17,893 nucleotides of DNA from an uncultured Lachnospiraceae bacterium. Its GTDB lineage: Bacteria > Bacillota > Clostridia > Lachnospirales > Lachnospiraceae. The notes below the pieces were generated by a model. The model was not told the origin of the DNA and did not search any database. It was given only the letters and a program-made list of their open reading frames with translations. The DNA lies in NCBI GenBank assembly GCA_958422845.1, contig CATZPU010000005.1:1-17893 (forward strand), read 5' to 3'. Below, piece after piece: positions 1 to 5,543 of this stretch (positions are counted from its first letter, which is position 1; each line of letters begins with the position of its first letter). The position numbers and the translations under genes are program-made.

Positions 1-170
1 CACATAAACAGAAATCCGCACAGCTCCGTCGAAAACCGAAAGCTCCTGTTAAAGAAATTTCTGGCACACAGCTCCGTCAGCATCATCGCAACAATACCTG
101 CAACCAGAAGCATCAAGATCCCTGATACGATCTTAACTAAAATATCTAGTAATTTTCTGAAACTTTTCAT
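1..170 (-). CDS. TRAP transporter small permease (DctQ family), N-terminal part
   Basis: The first 56 codons of a leftward gene are present and the rest lies beyond the left edge. The protein opens with a short basic segment (MKSFRKLLDILVK), then a hydrophobic helix of about 20 residues (GILMLLVAGIVAMMLTEL), followed by ARNFFNRSFRFSTELCGFLF. This layout, with an aromatic or basic stretch leading into a Glu-containing second helix, is typical of DctQ small permeases. In TRAP systems this subunit pairs with the large DctM channel subunit and couples sodium-driven uptake to the periplasmic-type binding protein. The ATG is fixed by an AGGAGG ribosome binding site (complement of 177-182) six bases upstream. 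It follows the DctP gene on the same strand across a 154-bp gap with two hairpins. No DctM is visible, but it would be expected immediately to the left. Confidence 0.8.
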   Translation of the reverse strand, partial: MKSFRKLLDILVKIVSGILMLLVAGIVAMMLTELCARNFFNRSFRFSTELCGFLFM

Positions 171-218
171 TTAGATCCTCCTGAAAATGAAAGGGAAAAG
201 GTGGTGAATATCTGACAG

Positions 219-254
219 AAAGAGCCAGGACACGCTGCCGCATCCCAGCTCCTT
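219..254 (-). other. Intercistronic RNA hairpin between dctP and dctQ
   Basis: Read on the minus strand, the arms at 243-254 and 219-230 form a 12-bp stem with three G-U pairs and a 12-nt loop, followed by a short U-rich tail (TTTCTGTC). It could be a weak terminator or a 3'-end stabiliser that makes dctP more abundant than the permease genes, a common need in binding-protein operons. The function is inferred; only the pairing is seen. Confidence 0.4.
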
Positions 255-283
255 ATGCAGCTCTCACAATCCTCAAAAACATA

Positions 284-308
284 CTGGCGAATACTTCCTC
301 ATCGCCAG
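284..308 (-). other. Second intercistronic hairpin just after the dctP stop
   Basis: CTGGCGA (complement of 302-308) and TCGCCAG (complement of 284-290) form a perfect 7-bp stem with an 11-nt loop, starting 16 bases after the dctP stop codon. A TTTTT run follows a few bases later. It may be a partial terminator or an mRNA end protector. It is short and could be fortuitous. Confidence 0.35.
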
Positions 309-324
309 ACCGGCATCACATGCA

Positions 325-1332
325 TTAGTGTGCAAGGATCTCATCAAGGACTTCCTGATTAAACCATGCCTCTTCTGCATATCTCTGATAATACTCCTCG
401 CCGCCGAGCTTATCCTTAAAGCTCTGGATATCCGGTTCTTCATCAAACTCAACGCCTGCATCTTTCAATGTCTGTGTAGCCGTCTCATTATCCTCTGCGA
501 TAGTATCGAAAGAGTATTTTGCTGCTGCTACTGCCTGCTCTTTCAGAATTGCCTGATACTCTTCCGGAAGGGAATCCCATGATGCCTGATTTGCTGCCAT
601 CGTGCATCCCATCCACATATAGTTGATGAAACTGAAATGCTTGATATCATCATACGTCGCATTTGCTACCAGATGATATGTCGCATTATCCTGTCCTTCT
701 GCCGTACCGTTGGAAAGTGCGATCGCCAGCTCGTTCAGTGCAAGTGCAACCGGATTTGCGCCAAGTGTCTCCCAGCAATCCAGATACATCTGGCTTGTCG
801 GCACGCGAAGCTTCAGTCCTTCTACGTCCGCTGCCTCATGAACCGCCTTATTCGTCGTGGAGATCTGTCTCATACCGTTATCACCCTCAGAGAGGTATAC
901 AAGTCCCGTATCCGGAAGATCTGCGAAGATCTTTTCACCGATCTCTCCGTTTACCACTTCGTATGCTTCCTCAGCAGAGTCAAACAGGAACGGAAGATCC
1001 AGAATCTTTGCATTCTCATAAAACTCTGTAAAACCGGAAGTACCTGCGAAGATCAGATCAATAGTTCCCATACGTGCGGACTGAAGCGCCTCTGCGTCGT
1101 TTCCAAGCTCACCGGAGTGATGTACATCCAGTGTGATCTGTCCCTCGGATGCTTCCTCTACCAGTCTCGCATACTCGATAATCGTCTTTGTCGGAACTGA
1201 GTTCTCATTGCCCGGAGAATAGATCGTCAGTGTCACCGGATCAAGAGAAGACAGATCTTCTGCACACGCTACATTAGAAAAAGCGGTGAGTGAAAGTGCT
1301 GCTGCTGCAAACAAAGCTACTTGTTTCTTCAT
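325..1332 (-). CDS. dctP: TRAP transporter solute-binding protein (DctP family)
   Basis: This is the extracytoplasmic binding protein of a TRAP uptake system, 335 residues, the usual family length. It has an N-terminal export signal: a basic start (MKKQ), a hydrophobic core at about residues 5-18 and a probable signal peptidase I site at ACA|ED near residue 24. Cys23 might instead be lipidated, but the preceding residues (SNVA) are a poor lipobox. Family hallmarks are GLKLRVP at 172-178, whose Arg176 binds the ligand carboxylate in characterised members such as SiaP, and GANPVALALNELAIALSNGTAEGQDN at about 191-215. The substrate is therefore a carboxylate, plausibly a sugar acid given the divergent lyase and dehydrogenase genes. 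A GGAGGA site lies 8 bases before the ATG. It is transcribed away from the dehydrogenase operon, under the promoter at 1408-1436. Confidence 0.93.
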   Translation of the reverse strand: MKKQVALFAAAALSLTAFSNVACAEDLSSLDPVTLTIYSPGNENSVPTKTIIEYARLVEEASEGQITLDVHHSGELGNDAEALQSARMGTIDLIFAGTSGFTEFYENAKILDLPFLFDSAEEAYEVVNGEIGEKIFADLPDTGLVYLSEGDNGMRQISTTNKAVHEAADVEGLKLRVPTSQMYLDCWETLGANPVALALNELAIALSNGTAEGQDNATYHLVANATYDDIKHFSFINYMWMGCTMAANQASWDSLPEEYQAILKEQAVAAAKYSFDTIAEDNETATQTLKDAGVEFDEEPDIQSFKDKLGGEEYYQRYAEEAWFNQEVLDEILAH

Positions 1333-1383
1333 AATTCATTTCCTCCATCATCATTTAATTACTCTGAGTCTCTTTGTTGTAGG

Positions 1384-1397
1384 ATTGTAGAACAACT
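1384..1397. promoter_or_regulatory. Probable FadR/GntR operator at the dctP promoter
   Basis: ATTGTAGAACAACT contains a perfect TTGT-N3-ACAA palindrome. It differs by one base from the site at 1523-1536. It sits just downstream of the predicted dctP start of transcription (about 1401), a position that would block RNA polymerase. Known FadR-family operators follow TNGT-N(0-3)-ACNA. Extra half-sites abut it: TTGTAGGA at 1377-1384 and CAACTTGTTG at 1393-1402. The probable binder is the regulator encoded at 3403-4137. Confidence 0.65.
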
Positions 1398-1407
1398 TGT
1401 TGGTTAT

Positions 1408-1436
1408 AGTATAAATTCTGCACAGATAAAAGTCAA
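1408..1436 (-). promoter_or_regulatory. Promoter of the TRAP transporter operon
   Basis: On the minus strand, TTGACT (complement of 1431-1436) is followed after exactly 17 bases by TATACT (complement of 1408-1413). This is close to the sigma-A consensus. The predicted start is near 1401, giving a leader of about 70 nt before the DctP start codon. Confidence 0.75.
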
Positions 1437-1445
1437 TATAACAGA

Positions 1446-1464
1446 GTGCATAAAATATTTGCAC
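1446..1464. promoter_or_regulatory. Inverted repeat between the divergent promoters
   Basis: GTGCA and TGCAC flank a 9-base AT-rich core. The repeat lies about 10 bp upstream of the dctP -35 element and about 22 bp upstream of the dehydrogenase -35 element, where a shared activator could sit. It matches no operator I can name. Confidence 0.3.
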
Positions 1465-1485
1465 TATTTTTGTCTATTTCCTACA

Positions 1486-1515
1486 TTGATTTTTGTCTAA
1501 AACGTATGATATTAT
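1486..1515 (+). promoter_or_regulatory. Probable promoter of the dehydrogenase-lyase operon
   Basis: TTGATT (1486-1491) and TATTAT (1510-1515) are 18 bases apart. The predicted start at about 1522 falls directly at the edge of the palindrome at 1523-1536. Other -10 readings are possible in this AT-rich stretch. Confidence 0.5.
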
Positions 1516-1522
1516 ATTTTTT

Positions 1523-1536
1523 ATTGTAGGACAACT
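1523..1536. promoter_or_regulatory. Probable FadR/GntR operator at the dehydrogenase promoter
   Basis: ATTGTAGGACAACT is a TTGT-N3-ACAA palindrome and matches the site at 1384-1397 at 13 of 14 bases. It covers the predicted transcription start of the rightward operon. With one copy at each divergent promoter, one regulator probably controls uptake and catabolism together. Confidence 0.65.
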
Positions 1537-1606
1537 AGACATTCGACATTTTTATTTTGCTAAAGTATCCACAGAAACATTTTCTATATGAAAGGAGACA
1601 CATACA

Positions 1607-2446
1607 ATGACAGGAAGAGATCCTTTATTTGACGTAACTGACAAAATCTGTATCGTAACCGGAGGTCTGGGACAGCTCGGCGCACAGTACGTAAAAGCAC
1701 TTCATGAAAGAGACGCCAAGGTTGCCGTTTGGGGCCGCCACATGAGCAAAGAAAGAGCTGAAAAGAAATTTGCCGAACTCGGTTTTTCTTTAGATGAGAA
1801 TATCCGCCTTTATCAGGTAGATATTTCAAAAAAGGAAGATCTGAATCAGGCGCTTGACGATATCGAAGCCGCATGGGGTACGCCGGACGTACTTGTAAAC
1901 AACGCCGGTATCGACACACAGCCGAGTGCTCCGCCAGAGGTATCCGGTCCGTTTGAAAATTTTCCGGAGGAAATTTTCCGCGAAGTCGTTGAAGTAAACC
2001 TCGTCGGCACTTTCCTTGCCTGTCAGGCAGTCGGCGCCCGCATCAAAAAAGCAGGAAAACCGGGTTCGATCATCAACGTCGGCTCCATTTACGGCATGCT
2101 CTCCCCGATTCAGGACATTTATGCCTACAAAAAAGAGCTGACCGGAGTTCCGTTTATCAAACCGGTCGCATACTCCGCTGCAAAGTCCGGTATCTACAAC
2201 CTCACCAGATATCTTGCAACTTACTGGGGAAAAGATAACATCCGTGTCAATACACTGACTCCTGCCGGCGTATGGAGAGATACGCAGGACGAGATCTTCC
2301 AGGGCAATTTCTGCGCAAGAATGCCAATGGGACGTATGTCGCGTGAGGATGAATACAATGGTTCTCTGATCTTCCTCGCTTCCAACGCTTCTTCCTTTAT
2401 GACCGGCGCAAATCTCGTGGTAGACGGAGGATGGACCGCATGGTAA
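1607..2446 (+). CDS. SDR-family NAD(P)-dependent oxidoreductase (sugar-acid dehydrogenase-like)
   Basis: A 279-residue classical short-chain dehydrogenase. It has the cofactor motif TGGLGQLG at 18-25, NNAG at 98-101, catalytic Ser160 (NVGSIYG), the YSAAK catalytic pair Tyr189 and Lys193, and the C-terminal MTGANLVVDGG. Overall it resembles gluconate 5-dehydrogenase / 2-deoxy-gluconate 3-dehydrogenase enzymes and the PtmA-type SDRs of nonulosonic-acid loci, especially in the region GIYNLTRYLATYWGKDNIRVN. The exact substrate cannot be read from sequence. Its partner genes (carboxylate transporter, lyase of the sialic-acid aldolase type) suggest oxidation or reduction of a sugar acid before or after cleavage in the cytoplasm. 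An insertion at about 164-188 (LSPIQDIYAYKKELTGVPFIKP) lies beside the active site and may set specificity. The AGGAG site at 1593-1597 fixes the ATG. The 3' end overlaps the lyase start. Confidence 0.88.
   Translation: MTGRDPLFDVTDKICIVTGGLGQLGAQYVKALHERDAKVAVWGRHMSKERAEKKFAELGFSLDENIRLYQVDISKKEDLNQALDDIEAAWGTPDVLVNNAGIDTQPSAPPEVSGPFENFPEEIFREVVEVNLVGTFLACQAVGARIKKAGKPGSIINVGSIYGMLSPIQDIYAYKKELTGVPFIKPVAYSAAKSGIYNLTRYLATYWGKDNIRVNTLTPAGVWRDTQDEIFQGNFCARMPMGRMSREDEYNGSLIFLASNASSFMTGANLVVDGGWTAW
2425..2430 (+). promoter_or_regulatory. Ribosome binding site that fixes the lyase start
   Basis: CGGAGG lies inside the last codons of the dehydrogenase. It directly abuts the ATG at 2431, which is too close for initiation, but is 9 bases from the ATG at 2440. 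The latter is therefore the start, giving a 7-bp overlap of stop and start and likely translational coupling. Confidence 0.7.
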
Positions 2447-3318
2447 ATAAGGCAGATCTGGAAAAGATTTTTTCTGCTCTGATCGTTCCGATGAAAGAGG
2501 ATCAGAGCATTGACTACGAAGCGCTTAAAGAACTGATCCGTCAGCAGCTTGCTGACGGCGTGGAAGGGTTTTATGTATGCGGCTCCTCCGGCGAAGGGCT
2601 GCTGCTTTCCTGCGAAGAGCGCAAAAAGGTTCTTTCGACTACAGTGGAAACTGTAAAAGACCGCGTGCCTGTGATCGCCCATGTCGGAACGATCCGTACA
2701 GAAGACGCCGCAGATCTGGCACGCCACGCACAGCAGACGGGAGCCTGTGCTATTTCAATGATCCCGCCGTATTATTACCACTTCTCGATGGACGAGATCC
2801 TCTCCTATTATGAGGATATTCTCCATGCGGTTCCCGGTATGCCGGGCATCATTTACAATATTCCGCAGTTTACCGGAGTGGAATTTAATAAAGAAAACGC
2901 AGGACGTCTTCTGGAAAATCCTGCGATCATCGGAATCAAGCATACATCGCAGAATCTCTACGCAATGGAGCGGATGCACGACAGCTATCCTGAAAAGATC
3001 CTCTTCAACGGCTTTGACGAGCAGTTTACCGGTGCGCTTCAGATGGGCGCTACAGCTACGATCGGCACTACTGTAAACCTTTTTGCACCGCTGTTTCTCA
3101 AAGCAAGAGAGCTGTTTTTGCAAGGGAAAAACGCAGAGAGCGCAAAGGTGCAGAAACAGATCAATATGCGTGTGGAAACAATGTGCAGCGTCGGTATCTT
3201 CAACGCCGTAAAGTATGCATGGACTCTGCGCGGTATCCCGTGCGGCGACTGCCGAAAGCCTTTCAAGCCTCTGACAGACGAGCAAAAACAAGTCATCCGC
3301 ACTCTGATGGAGTTTTAA
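2440..3318 (+). CDS. N-acetylneuraminate lyase-like aldolase (DapA/DHDPS superfamily)
   Basis: A 292-residue class I aldolase of the DapA/NanA superfamily, which binds pyruvate-derived substrates through a Schiff base. Visible landmarks are the carboxylate-binding loop GSSGE at 48-52, Tyr139 in YNIPQFTGV, the Schiff-base Lys167 in IGIKHTSQNLYAMER, GFDEQ at 191-195, TIGTTVN at 207-213 and GDCRKPF at 269-275. The last four resemble N-acetylneuraminate lyases (GFDE, IGSTFN, GYCREP) rather than dihydrodipicolinate synthases. In NanA, the Asp-Glu of GFDE and the Ser of IGST hold the substrate side chain; here Asp193 and Glu194 are kept but the Ser is Thr210. The expected reaction is cleavage of a 2-keto-3-deoxy sugar acid to pyruvate and an aldehyde or aldose. 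No NanE or NanK is nearby, so the natural substrate may be a relative of sialic acid. Confidence 0.85.
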   Translation: MVNKADLEKIFSALIVPMKEDQSIDYEALKELIRQQLADGVEGFYVCGSSGEGLLLSCEERKKVLSTTVETVKDRVPVIAHVGTIRTEDAADLARHAQQTGACAISMIPPYYYHFSMDEILSYYEDILHAVPGMPGIIYNIPQFTGVEFNKENAGRLLENPAIIGIKHTSQNLYAMERMHDSYPEKILFNGFDEQFTGALQMGATATIGTTVNLFAPLFLKARELFLQGKNAESAKVQKQINMRVETMCSVGIFNAVKYAWTLRGIPCGDCRKPFKPLTDEQKQVIRTLMEF

Positions 3319-3337
3319 GCAGTTATCACATCGTTTC

Positions 3338-3366
3338 TTGTCTTTTATGGAAATATGTGCTATATT
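3338..3366 (+). promoter_or_regulatory. Promoter of the GntR regulator gene
   Basis: TTGTCT (3338-3343) and TATATT (3361-3366) are separated by 17 bases, predicting a start near 3373 and a short leader. This gives the regulator its own expression in the 84-bp gap after the lyase. No TTGT-N3-ACAA operator is seen here, so autoregulation is not supported at this promoter. Confidence 0.55.
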
Positions 3367-3402
3367 TTAGTAGTTATAATCGATTGCTGAAGCGAGGTAG
3401 AT

Positions 3403-4137
3403 ATGAATCCGATTGAAAAAGTATCTGTCGTACAACAGGCAGAGGAGGAAATCAAAAAATATATTCTCAGCGAGCAAGTGAAAATCGGCGATAAGCTGCC
3501 CTCTGAAAAGAAATTCTGTGAAGAAATGGGAATTGCCCGCGGTTCTGTACGGGAAGCGCTGCGGCTCTTACAAGCCAAGGGTTATCTGGAGATCAGCCAT
3601 GGAAAAGGCGCTGTCGTTCTGCGAAAAGAAGAACTTACGCAGGAAGAGATGGCTACCTGGTTTCAGGACAATGAGGTAGAACTAAAAGATGTGATTGAAG
3701 TGCGTATGGCCATCGAACCCATCGCCGTCCGCCTCGCGATCGGCCGCTACACACCGAAAGAGTTAGAGCAGCTCAAGGATCTTCACCGAAGAGCTGTTGA
3801 TGCCGCCTGTTCTCACAATGTAATGGAAATGGGTGTGCTTGACGAGCGGTTCCACACAGCGATCATTGAATGCAGCCACAATAAACTGCTCATCAGTATC
3901 AACAAAGAAATCGTCAAGACGCTGAAGCAGTTCCGAAAGAACACCTTCCAGATCGAAGGCAATATTGAAAATTGCATTCCCTATCACACCGCCATCTTAA
4001 TGGCAATTGAAGAAAAAGATGTGGAGCGGGCACAGCAGAAGCTATTAGAGCATCTCGAATGCGTCGCAAGCGATCTTGAGATGAGCAAGATGAAAACATG
4101 GCGAAAAAACGAAGAAACGCTTGAAACAGATCAATAA
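3403..4137 (+). CDS. FadR-subfamily GntR transcriptional regulator (FCD domain)
   Basis: A 244-residue regulator. Residues 9-73 form the GntR winged helix-turn-helix (KLPSEKKFCEEMGIARGSVREALRLLQAKGYLEISHGKGAVV). Residues about 92-220 are the all-helical FCD ligand-binding domain. The FCD metal and effector ligands are recognisable as Asp147 and His151 (LDERFHTAI), His195 (YHTAI) and His217 (LLEHLE). Family members such as NanR, UxuR, LldR and DgoR sense sugar acids or organic acids and usually repress neighbouring catabolic genes. By position it should control the divergent TRAP and dehydrogenase-lyase operons through the two palindromes at 1384-1397 and 1523-1536. The start uses GAGG at 3394-3397, five bases from the ATG. 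It is followed by a strong terminator. Confidence 0.92.
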   Translation: MNPIEKVSVVQQAEEEIKKYILSEQVKIGDKLPSEKKFCEEMGIARGSVREALRLLQAKGYLEISHGKGAVVLRKEELTQEEMATWFQDNEVELKDVIEVRMAIEPIAVRLAIGRYTPKELEQLKDLHRRAVDAACSHNVMEMGVLDERFHTAIIECSHNKLLISINKEIVKTLKQFRKNTFQIEGNIENCIPYHTAILMAIEEKDVERAQQKLLEHLECVASDLEMSKMKTWRKNEETLETDQ

Positions 4138-4160
4138 AACAAACCACTAAAACAACAAAC

Positions 4161-4209
4161 ACCGCAGGATCTCCGGTAACTTCATCTCCGGAAATCCTGC
4201 GGTATTTTT
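4161..4209 (+). terminator. Rho-independent terminator after the GntR gene, possibly bidirectional
   Basis: A 10-bp outer stem (4161-4170 with 4194-4203) continues after one mismatch into a 5-bp inner stem (4172-4176 with 4188-4192) around an 11-nt loop, followed by ATTTTTATT. The opposite strand is also followed by a T-rich run (GTTTGTTGTTTT), so it may also end rpoD transcripts. The 76 bases between it and the rpoD stop hold nothing else that I recognise. Confidence 0.88.
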
Positions 4210-4285
4210 ATTGTCCTATTTATCAGATCACAACTTTTAAGAAGGTCTGCTCCTCTACAGCAAACACAGCTATTATCTGTTTTTC

Positions 4286-5413
4286 TTACGTCAAAAAGTC
4301 TTTCAGTCTCTTGCTCCTTGACGGATGGCGCAGCTTGCGCAGCGCTTTTGCCTCAATCTGGCGGATACGCTCACGCGTTACGTTAAACTCTTTTCCGACT
4401 TCCTCCAGCGTGCGGGCGCGTCCGTCCTCCAGTCCGAAACGAAGCCGCACGACCTGACGCTCACGGTCTGTCAGAGACTCAAGCGCTGTGCCGAGCTCTG
4501 CACGGAGCATCGAAAACGCAGCGGAATCGGACGGTGACAGCGCCGTATCGTCCTCAATAAAGTCGCCAAGATGGGAATCGTCCTCCTCACCGATCGGCGT
4601 ATCGAGAGATACCGGATCGCGGGAGATCTTCAGTACCTCGCGCACGCGGCTTACAGGTACGCCGAGCCGCTCTGCGACCTCCTCCGGAGTGGGCTCGCGG
4701 CCAAGCTCCTGAAGCAGAGTTCTCGTCATACGAAGCGTCTTGTTGATCGTCTCAACCATATGTACCGGAACGCGGATCGTCCTTCCCGTATCTGCGATAC
4801 CTCTCGTAATTGCCTGACGTATCCACCATGTCGCATACGTACTGAACTTATATCCTTTTGTGTAATCAAACTTGTCGACCGCTTTCATAAGCCCCATATT
4901 TCCCTCCTGAATCAGATCAAGGAAAGGCATACCTCTGCCGACATATTTCTTTGCAATGCTGACTACGAGACGCAGATTCGCTTCTGTGAGCGCTTTCTTC
5001 GCCTCCTCGTCGCCTGATTCTACGCGCTTTGCAAGCTCCACCTCTTCATCACCAGAAAGAAGAGGTACGTTTCCGATCTCTTTTAAGTACATGCGCACAG
5101 GGTCCTCGGTACTGACGCCCTCAAGCACATCCACGTCGCTGATCAGCTCTATTTCTTCATTATCAGAAAGAAGGATATCCTCCTCTGACTCCAGAAGCAG
5201 GTCGTCTTCCGGATCATCAGGAGATTTGCCCTGTAAAATATCAATATGGCACTTCTCCATATATTCAAGGATCATATCCATTTTATCTTCTGTCAGTTCG
5301 ATTCCGGTAAAGGCGTTCAGAATCTCATCATACTCCAACACATTCTTCTTCGTCTTTGCCAGCGCCTTCAGACTTTCCAGTGTCTTTAAAAACTGCTCCT
5401 GTACTTCATTCAT
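4286..5413 (-). CDS. rpoD: Primary RNA polymerase sigma factor RpoD (SigA)
   Basis: A 375-residue primary sigma-70 factor, the specificity subunit of RNA polymerase for housekeeping promoters. Region 1.1 spans about 5-60, followed by a very acidic linker at 64-97. Region 1.2 begins at 101 ([14 protein letters not shown]). Region 2 spans 141-215 and includes the -10 recognition helix [16 protein letters not shown] (193-208). Region 3 spans about 219-295 with its acidic finger. Region 4.2 contains the -35 recognition helix-turn-helix [27 protein letters not shown] (335-361). It ends in the usual [13 protein letters not shown]. Length and all regions are intact. A GAGGAG site is 9 bases from the ATG, and its promoter is at 5447-5475. 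In many Firmicutes rpoD follows dnaG; here the upstream gene is a clpX homologue instead. Confidence 0.96.
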   Translation of the reverse strand: MNEVQEQFLKTLESLKALAKTKKNVLEYDEILNAFTGIELTEDKMDMILEYMEKCHIDILQGKSPDDPEDDLLLESEEDILLSDNEEIELISDVDVLEGVSTEDPVRMYLKEIGNVPLLSGDEEVELAKRVESGDEEAKKALTEANLRLVVSIAKKYVGRGMPFLDLIQEGNMGLMKAVDKFDYTKGYKFSTYATWWIRQAITRGIADTGRTIRVPVHMVETINKTLRMTRTLLQELGREPTPEEVAERLGVPVSRVREVLKISRDPVSLDTPIGEEDDSHLGDFIEDDTALSPSDSAAFSMLRAELGTALESLTDRERQVVRLRFGLEDGRARTLEEVGKEFNVTRERIRQIEAKALRKLRHPSRSKRLKDFLT

Positions 5414-5446
5414 GAATGGTCTCTCCTCATCATTGTCGTTCTCTCT

Positions 5447-5475
5447 AACATAACATTTTTGTCAATCGCTGTCAA
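5447..5475 (-). promoter_or_regulatory. Promoter of rpoD
   Basis: On the minus strand, TTGACA (complement of 5470-5475) is followed after 17 bases by TATGTT (complement of 5447-5452). This is a near-consensus sigma-A promoter with a start near 5440. A second TTGACA-like hexamer lies within the spacer, too close to the -10 to be used with it. Confidence 0.8.
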
Positions 5476-5485
5476 CGTTTGTACT

Positions 5486-5517
5486 AAAATTGCCAGAAAG
5501 AACCAACGTATCTGGCA
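5486..5517 (-). terminator. Probable terminator after the clpX homologue
   Basis: On the minus strand TGCCAGA and TCTGGCA (complements of 5511-5517 and 5491-5497) form a 7-bp stem with a 13-nt loop, followed by ATTTTAG. It lies between the clpX stop and the rpoD promoter. The U tract is short, so some read-through into rpoD is possible. Confidence 0.6.
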
Positions 5518-5543
5518 CTGCGATCTTTCTTCACAGCGCCGTT

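Noticed and set aside
637..1200. Open frame of 187 codons opposite dctP
   Set aside because: It is antisense to a strongly supported binding-protein gene, and its Cys- and Arg-rich composition is typical of a shadow frame.
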